Source: a bacterium (GTDB lineage: Bacteria; Zixibacteria; MSB-5A5; WJJR01). From it: a stretch of DNA of 43,779 nucleotides. The stretch is from positions 1 to 43,779 of the forward strand of contig JAKAKI010000044.1 of assembly GCA_021813505.1 (NCBI GenBank). The letters are read 5' to 3'. The position numbers were made by a program, and so were the translations under genes. This document shows, in pieces, positions 17,199 through 25,397 of the stretch; the stretch's first letter is position 1; every line of letters starts with the position of its first letter. The notes beneath the pieces are model-generated. The model had not been told where the DNA came from and did not search any database. It saw only the letters and a list, made by a program, of their open reading frames with translations.

Positions 17199-18209
17199 AT
17201 GCGAATCGCAACGATTCTGGTCGCAGGAGCAGCACTCCTCGCGGCGCAACAGGCCGTCGCCGGGGATTATCACTACAACCGCACGCTGAATTGCAACGAA
17301 TGCCATGTCATGCATGGCTCGATGCAGCATGGCTACAATAACGACGGCGGCGGGTACCGAACGGCGATCGGCGGCGCCGCCCCCTATCCAACTCTCTTGC
17401 GCAATTCGATCAACGCGTTGTGTCTCTCCTGCCACGATAACCAGACTTTTGCCCCCGACGTGCTTGAAGTCAACGGCGGCCCCGCGCCGACATTGGGCCG
17501 CCAAGGTGGCGCTCTCAATCAGCATAACATCAATCCGTATCGGGATGCCGGCGGACACACACTCGGATCGACCGCCACCGCTCCCGGCGGAACCTGGACC
17601 AGCGGCGCCGGGCTGACCTGCATCGACTGCCACAGCGCGCATGGCGTCGGCGGTCCGCACGCGGCCAATCCATTCCGCAATCTCTCAGGCCCCAATTCGA
17701 TTGTCATCTCATACGCGGTTGGGACCAATGATCTCACCAGGGATGTCTTCGAACGGCTGAATGGGGGATACAACCATTACGACATCGGCAATATCGATTT
17801 CAACGAGCCCAAGTCCGATTCGTCCTACTACGGTGCATTCTGCCGCCAATGCCATACGACATTCCATGGCAGTTCTGCCGACGCTGCCATGAAATCGGAG
17901 AACGCCTGGCTCCGGCATCCGACGGCCGATGCTCAGATCGACGGTGACATGCTCACCTGGTTTAGGAACAGGAATTACCGGGTCAAGGTGATGAGCCCGA
18001 CCGGCGATTGGGGCACCCAGGGGTCACAATGGACCACTGCCCCTGCCACGATCACACCCTCTTGTTTCACGTGTCACCGTGCCCATGGGAATAAGCGGTC
18101 ATTCGCGCTGATCCTCCCGGATAGCCTGGGGAATTCTCCAGTTGGCGAAGAAGGAAGCGGCACGGCCTACCCCGGTCTGTGCCGCTCCTGCCATTCGGAG
18201 GGCGTCTAG
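17199..18209 (+). CDS. Six-heme c-type cytochrome, exported
   Basis: This 336-residue protein has a signal peptide (cleavage near 'AVAG', residue 22) and six CXXCH heme-binding motifs at residues 32-36, 75-79, 141-145, 215-219, 289-293 and 328-332. Several are followed by 'xxHG', a pattern seen in doubled-CXXCH cytochromes. Extra histidines near the motifs could be distal ligands. It should carry electrons in the periplasm or at the surface, perhaps to a metal or other external acceptor. No partner oxidoreductase, quinol dehydrogenase or porin gene is beside it, so its circuit is unknown. GGGGGG sits just before ATG 17199. Confidence 0.9.
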   Translation: MRIATILVAGAALLAAQQAVAGDYHYNRTLNCNECHVMHGSMQHGYNNDGGGYRTAIGGAAPYPTLLRNSINALCLSCHDNQTFAPDVLEVNGGPAPTLGRQGGALNQHNINPYRDAGGHTLGSTATAPGGTWTSGAGLTCIDCHSAHGVGGPHAANPFRNLSGPNSIVISYAVGTNDLTRDVFERLNGGYNHYDIGNIDFNEPKSDSSYYGAFCRQCHTTFHGSSADAAMKSENAWLRHPTADAQIDGDMLTWFRNRNYRVKVMSPTGDWGTQGSQWTTAPATITPSCFTCHRAHGNKRSFALILPDSLGNSPVGEEGSGTAYPGLCRSCHSEGV

Positions 18210-18305
18210 GCGCGCAGTAGCGAGCAATCGCCCTCAGCGCAGACTGTGCCCTTTGTCTTTGACGCTTCCAAGTCAATCTCGCGTGTACGTCATTCCCGCT
18301 CCCTT

Positions 18306-18371
18306 CGTCACTCCCGCGAAAGCGGGAATCCAGTCGCGCCCTCAAACAACTGGATTCCCGCTTTCGCGGGA
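18306..18371. repeat. Inverted repeat of the ATTCCCGCGAAAGCGGGAAT type, copy 1
   Basis: The left arm at 18306-18333 holds CTCCCGCGAAAGCGGGAATC, itself palindromic. The right arm at 18350-18371 holds CTGGATTCCCGCTTTCGCGG. A truncated further arm (CGTCATTCCCGC) lies at about 18288. A second full copy is at 26693-26759. The motif resembles the dRS3-like repeats common in bacteria. It lies between the convergent cytochrome and Cys-rich protein genes. Confidence 0.75.
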
Positions 18372-18418
18372 AAGACTTCGGTGGCACTCGCGACCGCGAT
18401 CGGGCGGCACGCAAACGA

Positions 18419-18442
18419 AAAGCCCCGCTTTTGCGGGGCTTT
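18419..18442 (-). terminator. Intrinsic terminator of the Cys-rich protein gene
   Basis: AAAGCCCCGC and GCGGGGCTTT form a perfect 10-bp stem around a TTTT loop. On the minus strand it follows the Cys-rich gene by 35 bases and ends in TTTTCGTTT. It may also stop the cytochrome transcript coming from the other side. Confidence 0.75.
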
Positions 18443-18477
18443 ATGCCGACGGATCGTGTTCCGATCGAGTCGAGAGT

Positions 18478-18855
18478 CTAGTTGGACGGCTTGGCGGCCG
18501 GCGGGTTCAACTGCGCCATCGCCTTGGCAAGATTCTCGTCGGACATCTTGGCGGCCGCGGCTGGGTCAGCCATTGCCATTTTGTGACAGCCCTCGGTGCA
18601 GCAGGCGTATCGTTTGCCATTGGACTCGAGGTACTTGGTGGTGGCGTCGGGAACGAAGATCTTTCCACAACCGCAAACTGCGATCTCGTTCGCAACTGGG
18701 CTGCTAGTCGCAGCCGTCTTGGCTGTTCCGGCGGCCTTGGGGGCAGCCGATGCCTTGTCAGCCGTCTTGGCAGTTCCTTGGGCAAACGCGGAGAGCGGGC
18801 CCATAGCGACCAGCAACGCGAGTGCTGTACCGATGACCAGAGTGCGTTTCAACAC
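18478..18855 (-). CDS. Small exported Cys-rich, probably metal-binding protein
   Basis: This 125-residue protein starts at GTG 18855, which has GGAGG 8 bases upstream. The longer frame to 18897 would place a polar stretch before the signal peptide. The signal peptide ends near 'SAFAQG'. An Ala/Lys/Thr-rich linker of about 40 residues follows, then a compact Cys cluster: 'VCGCGKIF', then 'YACCTEGCHKMAM'. The spacing (CxC, CC, CxxxxCH-like) suggests bound zinc, copper or iron, with some likeness to YHS or TRASH-type domains. The family is not identified with certainty. It diverges from an aldo/keto reductase gene, with a perfect palindrome between them. A terminator follows at 18419-18442. Confidence 0.75.
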   Translation of the reverse strand: MLKRTLVIGTALALLVAMGPLSAFAQGTAKTADKASAAPKAAGTAKTAATSSPVANEIAVCGCGKIFVPDATTKYLESNGKRYACCTEGCHKMAMADPAAAAKMSDENLAKAMAQLNPPAAKPSN

Positions 18856-18958
18856 GGTTCCTACCTCCGTTGGGTGATGAGAGTTCTCGGTCCCCAATCC
18901 TCGGGGATCGGTCTTAACAGGGCTATTTCACCCCGCATTAGAAGGCGAAGTTCCAAAA

Positions 18959-18975
18959 TTGACAATAATTGTCAA
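18959..18975. promoter_or_regulatory. Perfect 17-bp palindrome, Fur-family-like 7-1-7 operator candidate
   Basis: TTGACAATAATTGTCAA is a perfect 8-1-8 palindrome lying about 102 bases from each of two divergent starts (18855 and 19077). Its inner TGACAAT-A-ATTGTCA has the 7-1-7 layout of Fur-family boxes (Fur, Zur, PerR). It is AT-rich in a GC-rich background. The TTGACA half could also serve as a -35 element on either strand, but no well-spaced -10 was found. The regulator identity is inference. Confidence 0.55.
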
Positions 18976-19076
18976 GATAAAATGTACCCGGTGGCATTGA
19001 TAATCAGGTTGCCAGCTCGGCACGGGGTGAGTTGCTTGGGGATGCGACGCTAACCCGAGACGACGGTGGCAATCCT

Positions 19077-19889
19077 ATGAACACCGATTTCAGCACAGCC
19101 AATCTGGGGAATTCTGGTATCCCGGTCCACCGCATGGGCTTGGCGGCAACGTATCGCCCCGGCAAGGCGGCCATCCATGAGGCGATCGACCGGGGAGTGA
19201 ACTTCGTCTTTTGCTACGGGTTCGATACCCAAGCCATGAGTGTCGTGCGTGACGTCCTGAAGGCCGGCCGGAAAGATATCGTCGTAGCCACCGGTGCCTA
19301 CAACCTGATTTGGGGCCACACAAATCTGCGCCGGACGCTGGAGAAACGTTTGCGCAAACTCGGCACAGATCACATCGACGTCTTTCTGTTTCTCGGAGTA
19401 ACCAAGCGCAAGCATCTGACCGACGAGGTCAAATCAGAACTCGTGCGTTTCCGCGAGGAAGGCAAGGTACGCTGCATTGGAATCTCCGGCCACGACCGGA
19501 GATTCCACGCGGAGCTTGCCACGGAGGGAGTTCTCGATACGATGATGATGCGCTACAACGCCGCCCATCGCGGCGCCGAAGAGGAGATCTTCCCCCATCT
19601 GCAACCACACAATCCCGGCGTCATCAGCTACACCGCCACGCGGTGGTCCTATCTGCTCCGCCGGCCGAAGAACTGGCCCAAAGGCGAGCGAGTCCCAACC
19701 GCTGCGATGTGCTACCGATTTGTATTGTCCAACCCGAATGTCGACGTCTGCCTGACGGCACCGTCGAACGTTAAGCAGCTTCGCGAGAATCTCGCGGCAA
19801 TCGAAGCGGGTCCGCTCTCCGACGAAGACATGCAATTCATGCGGACATTCGGCGATGCCGTGCATGCGCAGAAGAAGTACTTCATGTAG
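19077..19889 (+). CDS. Aldo/keto reductase
   Basis: This 270-residue protein opens 'LGNSGIPVHRMGLAATYRPG', followed by 'AIDRGVNFVFCYGFDTQAM', the place where the family keeps its catalytic Asp/Tyr segment, and 'KLGTDHIDVFLFLG' at the usual strand 4 position. NADPH-dependent reduction of a carbonyl compound is expected. The usual 'FDTA..Y' order is changed to 'FCYGFDT', so activity on ordinary substrates is less certain. I chose ATG 19077 because the family match begins soon after it; the longer frame from 19032 has no homology. It shares its upstream region with the Cys-rich protein gene, and a large hairpin repeat follows 14 bases after its stop. Confidence 0.82.
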   Translation: MNTDFSTANLGNSGIPVHRMGLAATYRPGKAAIHEAIDRGVNFVFCYGFDTQAMSVVRDVLKAGRKDIVVATGAYNLIWGHTNLRRTLEKRLRKLGTDHIDVFLFLGVTKRKHLTDEVKSELVRFREEGKVRCIGISGHDRRFHAELATEGVLDTMMMRYNAAHRGAEEEIFPHLQPHNPGVISYTATRWSYLLRRPKNWPKGERVPTAAMCYRFVLSNPNVDVCLTAPSNVKQLRENLAAIEAGPLSDEDMQFMRTFGDAVHAQKKYFM

Positions 19890-19903
19890 GAAGAAACAGG
19901 CAA

Positions 19904-19999
19904 GGAGGGAGGGCGAGGCTCCTGCCGAGCCTTTTGTCCCGCGCAGACAACGGGTTCGCGCGCGGAAACAAGGCTCGGCAGGAGCCTCGCCCTCCCTCC
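19904..19999. repeat. Hairpin repeat GGGAGGGCGAGGCTCC family, copy 1
   Basis: GGAGGGAGGGCGAGGCTCCT followed by GCCGAGCCTT forms the left arm, and the right arm is its reverse complement, ending CTCGCCCTCCCTCC at 19999. The arms of about 30 bp are near perfect around a loop of about 35 nt. Within each arm, GGCTCCTGCCGAGCC is itself palindromic. A second copy is at 32444-32515. Both copies sit within 15 bases after a stop codon. Confidence 0.85.
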
Positions 20000-20036
20000 G
20001 CACCGTGGTTCCCATGCACAGCCGGGTTCGCGACCT

Positions 20037-21050
20037 TCACCCCGTCTTGCGCAACGCAATCACCGTCAGGTCGTCGTCGAATTCCGAACGCCCGGTGAAC
20101 AACTGCAATTCACCGAGCACGCCACCGACGAGCTCCGCCATCGGGCGCCCTCGGATGGTGCGAACCAAATCGGTGAGCCGTTCCGTCTCGAACATCTCCC
20201 CTTTCGGATTCTCCGCTTCGGTCACGCCATCGGTATAGAAAAATAGAATGTCCCCCGGGTGCATGGCCGTGGAACATTCCTCATAGGCAAAATCCTCGTG
20301 GACGCCAATCACGGTCCCGGTGGCGTCGAAGGACTCCATCGAGCCATCGCCGCGTACGAGGACGGGTGCGCAATGCCCGGCATTGGCATGCACGATTCGG
20401 GTTTCCTTTCCGCCGGTCGCTCCCAGGCCCACGCAAGCCAGTGAGATGAACTTCGGTACCGGCAGATTGCGGCACAGCCAGTGGTTCACGCGCGAGATCA
20501 GCCGCGCGGGCGAATCGGTCTCCTCGGCGATCACGCGCAACGCTCCCTGCAGGTTCGACATGACCATTCCCGCCGGGATTCCCTTCCCCATCGCGTCGGC
20601 AATGATCACGCGCGTGAGTCCGCCTCCCGAGGCCGGAAGGAAATCATAGTAATCGCCGCCGACCACACCGGCTGCCACCGAATGCACGGCCATCTCGAAT
20701 CCATCGATCTTCTCGACCCGTTGAGGCAGAAGCGCGCGATGGATCTTGCCGGCCAGTGTCAGTTCTTCCGCCAGCAAATTCCGCTCCACCTCAGTGATGC
20801 ATTCCAGACAGACCTGCGCGACCGGCTGTGTCTCCAACCGCTGCAGTTCGATCTCGCCCTTGCATACCGTGCACAGCCCAAAGTCTCCCGCCTCCACATG
20901 CTGAAGCGCGTCCTTAATCTCGTTGATCAGGGTCCGCACCTTCTCTGCCCCGGTGGCGTACTCTGATTCATTAAGCATCAGCCACTCGCGCAATCCCTCC
21001 CGCCGTTCGGTAAGGATATCGCGAAACCGTTCGAGTTCAGCTACTGTCAT
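20037..21050 (-). CDS. PP2C (SpoIIE/RsbU-type) phosphatase with N-terminal DksA/TraR-type zinc finger
   Basis: This protein of 337 residues has two parts. Residues 1-95 form a helical segment then a C4 zinc finger with Cys60, Cys63, Cys81 and Cys84 in the DksA/TraR pattern ('GDFGLCTVCKGEI' and 'QVCLECI'). Residues from about 100 form a SpoIIE-type PP2C domain with 'RALLPQ', 'GGDYYDF' at 131-137, 'DAMGKGIPAGM' at 152-162 and 'FDDDLTVI' near the end, which supply the metal ligands. RsbU-type enzymes dephosphorylate anti-anti-sigma factors and so control alternative sigma factors. Here the usual sensor domain is replaced by a DksA-like module that could dock on RNA polymerase. GGAG stands 6 bases before ATG 21050. 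No sigma or anti-sigma gene is adjacent. Confidence 0.88.
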   Translation of the reverse strand: MTVAELERFRDILTERREGLREWLMLNESEYATGAEKVRTLINEIKDALQHVEAGDFGLCTVCKGEIELQRLETQPVAQVCLECITEVERNLLAEELTLAGKIHRALLPQRVEKIDGFEMAVHSVAAGVVGGDYYDFLPASGGGLTRVIIADAMGKGIPAGMVMSNLQGALRVIAEETDSPARLISRVNHWLCRNLPVPKFISLACVGLGATGGKETRIVHANAGHCAPVLVRGDGSMESFDATGTVIGVHEDFAYEECSTAMHPGDILFFYTDGVTEAENPKGEMFETERLTDLVRTIRGRPMAELVGGVLGELQLFTGRSEFDDDLTVIALRKTG

Positions 21051-21153
21051 ATCGGACTCCGATCTTGAACAACGTTACACTCGATCATGCTACGGATGGC
21101 AGAAGCGGGAGTTTCCGCCAATTTGGCGGTCATGTAGACATCAAAGGTAAGAC

Positions 21154-21674
21154 GTCATTGCGAGCGAAGCGAAGCAATCTCCGCCGTTGTGGTGGTCAGA
21201 GGCCGAGATTGCTTCGGCGCAAACAGCCGCGCCTCGCAATGACAATTCTCCCTTCCCGCCAAGGTATAGGGAATGTCATTGCGAGCGGAGCGAAGCAATC
21301 TCCGCCGTTGTGGTGGTCAGAGGCCGTGATTGCTTCGGGGCAAACAGCCGCGCCTCGCAATGACAATTCCCCCCTCCCGCTAGGGCGCAGGAGAAGTCAT
21401 TGCGAGCGAAGCGAAGCAATCTCCCCCGTTATGGTGGTGAAAGGCCGTGATTGCTTCGGCGCAAAGTCCCGCGCCTCGCAATGACAATTCTCCCTTCCCG
21501 CCAAGGTATAGGGAATGTCATTGCGAGCGAAGCGAAGCAATCTCCCCCGTTATGGTGGTGAAAGGCCGTGATTGCTTCGGCGCAAAGAACCGCGCCTCGC
21601 AATGACGATTCCCCCCTCCCGCTAGGGCGCAGGAGAAGTCATTGCGAGCGGAGCGAAGCAATCTCCGCGATTCC
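21154..21674. repeat. Tandem array, four 121-bp units plus a partial fifth
   Basis: Units start at 21154, 21275, 21396, 21517 and 21638 with an exact 121-bp period. Each holds two inverted half-units: GTCATTGCGAGCGAAGCGAA running into GCAATCTC, and GATTGCTTCGGCGCAAA running into CCTCGCAATGAC. Spacers alternate: units 1 and 3 share one spacer (CCGCCAAGGTATAGGGAAT), and units 2 and 4 share another (CCGCTAGGGCGCAGGAGAA). The middle segment instead groups 1 with 2 and 3 with 4. There is no credible coding frame. The array fills most of the space between the phosphatase gene and the M4 protease gene (21051-21817). It is not a CRISPR array, because the spacers repeat. Confidence 0.9.
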
Positions 21675-21817
21675 GGGCGATACTCCATCCGAATGCGCGG
21701 CCGCGCAAAGGCGTCACAATTCCAAGAAAGTGATTGCCTTGCGTCGTCATCTTACTATCTTGCCTCTGCAGTACCGGCGGTGACTTTCAGGGGCAGTAGA
21801 CAATTAGGAGGTGGCGC

Positions 21818-24800
21818 ATGCGGCGCGTGTGGGCGGTTGTCCTTGTAGGAGTGTCTTCACTGTTTCTGAATCAGCCAATTCATGCAATGCATAAAGTCAG
21901 CACCCCACCGGGGGCGCTGGGCACGCAGTTGGGCAAGAGGCAACCCGGCCCTTCACTGACGGCGGCCCAGCAGGCGACCATCAAACGACGCATCATGACC
22001 GCAATGTCTGGTTTGGACAAAGTTCATGTAGTCGGCACCAAGGCCGCACCGATTCCGCCGGAAGCGCTTGACGCGCTGGCCGAGTGGCGTGGCGCGAACG
22101 CCAAAGATGTTGAGATGTGGTGGGACCCCGACACGCGAACACCCTTCTTCATCAAGGGCAACGATTTGGCGCTCCCGACAACAGCCTCGTTGGGCAAACT
22201 CGGTCACGATCCCCGCACTGCCACCGCGGCCGGGACATTCTCGCGACTTCCCGAATTCCTCGGACTGCGCAACGCCGCGACGGAACTGCGTCAGATTAGC
22301 CAGCAAACGGACCACTTGGGTTTGACCCATGTGCGCTTTCAGCAGACCTATCGCGGGCATGACGTCTGGGCGCGTGACCTGTACTGCCATTTCACTGCCG
22401 ACTCTCGAATGAACCTGATTAATGGCCGCTGGGCCCCGACGCCCGTACAGCTCGATGGAATAGACCCTGTTCTCAGCGCCTCTGCGGGCATCGAAGCGGT
22501 AAGGGCGCACTTCGCAGACCGCACCCAAGTCGAAACCACCGACACAACGCTTGTCGTCTATATCGACTCCGACCAGATACCCCACTGGGCGTGGATGGTC
22601 CGGACTCCGCTCGGTCCGACGGAAGGATACGATGTCTTCATCGACGCCGTCACCGGGGAGTACCTGCATCAGGTGTCGTTCGTGTATTCCGATGGGCCGG
22701 TGGTCGGGTCGGGGGTGGATCTGTTCGGAGTGTCGAGGACAGTTAACGCGTACTTGAAGAATTCGATCAACTACATGATCAATACGACGAAACCCATGTT
22801 CAACGTAGGCGTGTCGATCATTCCGTATACTGTGGTTGGCGGGATCGTAATAGGTAACAAGCACGGGGGCACCGGAACTCCGTCCTTCGAGATGTCCGCC
22901 AATCCGAATACCTGGGACGCCGCTGCGGTCTCCTGCCAACGAAACCTCGATTTCATTCATGAATACTACTGGAACACGCACGGTCGCAATAGCATGGATG
23001 GGAATGGTGGTACGGTTTATGCCGTCGTCAATGATGGATCGCAGCCGGGGAATTCATCCTTCTCGCCAGGATCCAAATGGATCTCCTTTGGAATCGAGGT
23101 TCCGGGGGAGTACAACGAAGCTCGTGCGCTGGATATTGTTGGGCATGAGTGGACTCATGGTGTCGTGGATGCGACCGCAGGTCTTGTGTACGAATTCCAA
23201 TCAGGGGCACTGAACGAATCTCTTGCAGACATCTTCGGAACGATGGTGGAGTTCTACGCCGAAGGCGGCCTGGCTGACTGGCTGGAGGGCGAGGATGCGA
23301 AGGCACCAGGAAGTGCCTTCAGGTCACTGGCAAATCCACCGCTATTCGACCAACCTGATCGCATGAGCAATTTCGTCTACAAGTCGGCAACGGATGACCA
23401 CGGCGGAGTACACACGAACAGCGGCATCCCAAACAAAGCCTTTTATCTTGCGGCGAGTGCTCTTGGACGTGGGAAGGCCGACTCGATATACTATCATGCT
23501 CTGAAGTATTACCTCGGACAGCGTTCAGGCTTCATCGATTGCCGCCGCACCGTTCTCCAGGCGGCGGCCAATCTGTATCCGGGAAACACCTCGATCCAGG
23601 ATTCCATAGCAGGTGCCTTCGACGCCGTCGAAATCTATGACGGGCCGCCCACGCTCCCTCCCGGTGCCGAACCTGCCCCTACCAGTGCGCAGTGGGTGGC
23701 GGCAATTGACAAAGTTACCGGCAGAGTTGCCCGCTTTGACACAGCGGGAAACTTCCAGTATCTGATCTCCAGCGCCATCGCGATGAAGAAGCCCTCGGTC
23801 CCAGACTCCGCCCAGGTCGTTCTCTTCATTGATGGAACCAGCGCAGTCCGTGCGGTCGGAGCGACCGGACTCGGAGAGACTCAGATATCGACGCCAGGGA
23901 TTGTTTTCAACAATATCTCAGTATCTCCCGACGGGCGTCGGTTTGCCTACGATTTGGACCTTGATCCGACGATTTACATCTTCGATTTGGTCGACACGAC
24001 CGGAGCCAGCGATCGAACGTGGCTGCTTTACACGCCTACGTACACGGATTCGAGCGTAGCACATGATGTGTTCCAAGTGGACGTGCTTGAATGGGACATT
24101 AACGGTCAAAAGATCTTCTATGACTGTTACAATCGGCTTCCGCGTCAGAATGACACGCTCTGGTACTGGGACATCCTCACATTGAACGCTCAAACGGGTG
24201 TCATCCAGAGAGCGATCCCTGCTATTCCCACAGGGGTGACCATTGGGAATCCCACTGTGGCAAAGACAAGACACGAAATCATCGCGTTCGATGCGGAATT
24301 GTCCCCTGGCGCATTTACCGTAGTGGGTGCCGATCTCGAGAAGAATCGACTCGGTGTAATCACACCGAATGGGGCGAGTTGGGGATTCCCATCGTTCTCC
24401 CCAGATGATCACAAGATCATGTATCAAAACACGATATGGGACTCAGGCCTCGGAATGTTCAGGACCCACCTATGGCGCGTTGGCTTGGATACCTCTCATA
24501 TCGTCGGTCTGGGAAACGACCAAGTGTTCGCCCTGGATGCCGCGCTTCCCAACTGGCGCTTCACTGGCCGCGACACGCCGGTCGACGTTACCGACGGAGA
24601 GGACGGCCCGGGTATACCATCGGCATTCTCGCTGTACCAGAACTACCCCAACCCCTTCAATGCCTCGACGGTCATCTCCTATGATGCCCGGTCGGCAGGG
24701 CCGGTAGCGCTGGAGATCTTCAATATTCTCGGCCAGCGTGTCTTCGTCCGAAATGAGGAGAGCGTACTGCCGGGTCGGCACACGTTCACCTGGAACGGCA

Positions 24801-24898
24801 TGGATCAATCCGGCGCACCGGTCCCCAGCGGGCTGTATCTGTATCGCGTGACCGTCGGCGGGGCGCAGCAGACACGGAAGATGGTGCTGCTGAAGTAG
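21818..24898 (+). CDS. Secreted M4 (thermolysin family) metalloprotease with beta-propeller and C-terminal sorting domain
   Basis: This protein has 1026 residues. In order: signal peptide (about 1-25), an FTP/PepSY-type propeptide (about 60-280), and an M4 catalytic domain (about 290-605) with zinc ligands His443 and His447 in 'GHEWTH', Glu467 in 'LNESLAD', and the proton-donor region 'DDHGGVHTNSGI'. A region of about 320 residues rich in Trp/Asp strands follows, resembling a TolB/WD-type propeller. The C-terminus has a domain from about 940 with 'NYPNPFNASTVISY', 'IFNILGQRV' and 'PSGLYLYRV', the type IX secretion (Por) or FlgD-Ig pattern. It should be exported, self-processed and either anchored or released. 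AGGAGG stands 6 bases before ATG 21818. Repeat arrays lie on both sides. Confidence 0.92.
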   Translation: MRRVWAVVLVGVSSLFLNQPIHAMHKVSTPPGALGTQLGKRQPGPSLTAAQQATIKRRIMTAMSGLDKVHVVGTKAAPIPPEALDALAEWRGANAKDVEMWWDPDTRTPFFIKGNDLALPTTASLGKLGHDPRTATAAGTFSRLPEFLGLRNAATELRQISQQTDHLGLTHVRFQQTYRGHDVWARDLYCHFTADSRMNLINGRWAPTPVQLDGIDPVLSASAGIEAVRAHFADRTQVETTDTTLVVYIDSDQIPHWAWMVRTPLGPTEGYDVFIDAVTGEYLHQVSFVYSDGPVVGSGVDLFGVSRTVNAYLKNSINYMINTTKPMFNVGVSIIPYTVVGGIVIGNKHGGTGTPSFEMSANPNTWDAAAVSCQRNLDFIHEYYWNTHGRNSMDGNGGTVYAVVNDGSQPGNSSFSPGSKWISFGIEVPGEYNEARALDIVGHEWTHGVVDATAGLVYEFQSGALNESLADIFGTMVEFYAEGGLADWLEGEDAKAPGSAFRSLANPPLFDQPDRMSNFVYKSATDDHGGVHTNSGIPNKAFYLAASALGRGKADSIYYHALKYYLGQRSGFIDCRRTVLQAAANLYPGNTSIQDSIAGAFDAVEIYDGPPTLPPGAEPAPTSAQWVAAIDKVTGRVARFDTAGNFQYLISSAIAMKKPSVPDSAQVVLFIDGTSAVRAVGATGLGETQISTPGIVFNNISVSPDGRRFAYDLDLDPTIYIFDLVDTTGASDRTWLLYTPTYTDSSVAHDVFQVDVLEWDINGQKIFYDCYNRLPRQNDTLWYWDILTLNAQTGVIQRAIPAIPTGVTIGNPTVAKTRHEIIAFDAELSPGAFTVVGADLEKNRLGVITPNGASWGFPSFSPDDHKIMYQNTIWDSGLGMFRTHLWRVGLDTSHIVGLGNDQVFALDAALPNWRFTGRDTPVDVTDGEDGPGIPSAFSLYQNYPNPFNASTVISYDARSAGPVALEIFNILGQRVFVRNEESVLPGRHTFTWNGMDQSGAPVPSGLYLYRVTVGGAQQTRKMVLLK

Positions 24899-24903
24899 GG
24901 AGA

Positions 24904-25104
24904 GGCCGAGATTGCTTCTCTGCGCTCGCAATGACTGCTTTGGCGGCGTTTTCACCAGCGGGGGACCGGGCACGATCCTGGCTTCGCGCCAAAGGAAGTC
25001 ATTGCGAGGCGCGGCTTTTTGCGCCGAAGCAATCTCAACCTGACGGACCCGCGGACACGGAGATTGCTTCGCTGCGCTCGCAATGACTGCCTTCTCCGGT
25101 TGGT
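24904..25104. repeat. Cluster of three TTGCTTC/GCAATGAC half-units before a GIY-YIG gene
   Basis: Two direct copies of the short type (GAGATTGCTTC then CTGCGCTCGCAATGACTGC) start at about 24907 and 25060. An inverted long-type unit between them (CATTGCGAGGCGCGGCTTTT then GCGCCGAAGCAATCTC) runs from about 25001. They are the same family as the arrays at 21154 and 25396. The last unit ends about 15 bases before the GIY-YIG start at 25110. Confidence 0.8.
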
Positions 25105-25109
25105 GAAGC

Positions 25110-25397
25110 ATGCAAAAGCAATTCTGCGTCTACATTATGTCCAACAAGAACAACACGACTTTGTACACCGGTATGACCAGCGATCTTAGAAAGAGGGCGT
25201 TCCAGCATCGGAACAAACAGCTGAAGGGCTTTTCTGCTCTGTACAACACGACGAAGCTCGTCTACTTCGAGGTCCTTGAGGATCCTTGGAATGCGATCCG
25301 CCGCGAGAAGCAAATCAAAGCGGGGTCGAGGCAGAAGAAGGTTGACCTGATCAACGCCTTCAATCCCGAATGGCGCGATTTGTACGACGAACTGTGA
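25110..25397 (+). CDS. GIY-YIG nuclease domain protein embedded in repeats
   Basis: This 95-residue single-domain protein reads 'FCVYIMSNKNNTTLYTGMTS' at the start, then 'LRKRAFQHRN' with the conserved Arg, and 'AIRREKQIKAGSRQKKVDLI' with the conserved Glu. These are the GIY-YIG fold features of the UPF0213-like group. The start ATG 25110 lacks a strong Shine-Dalgarno sequence. The gene lies between half-unit repeats (24904-25104) and a 140-bp tandem array whose first base overlaps its TGA stop. Small GIY-YIG proteins are presumed DNA-cutting. The tight fit with repeats hints at a role in spreading or rearranging them, as RAYT proteins have for REP sequences, but that is inference. Confidence 0.85.
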   Translation: MQKQFCVYIMSNKNNTTLYTGMTSDLRKRAFQHRNKQLKGFSALYNTTKLVYFEVLEDPWNAIRREKQIKAGSRQKKVDLINAFNPEWRDLYDEL

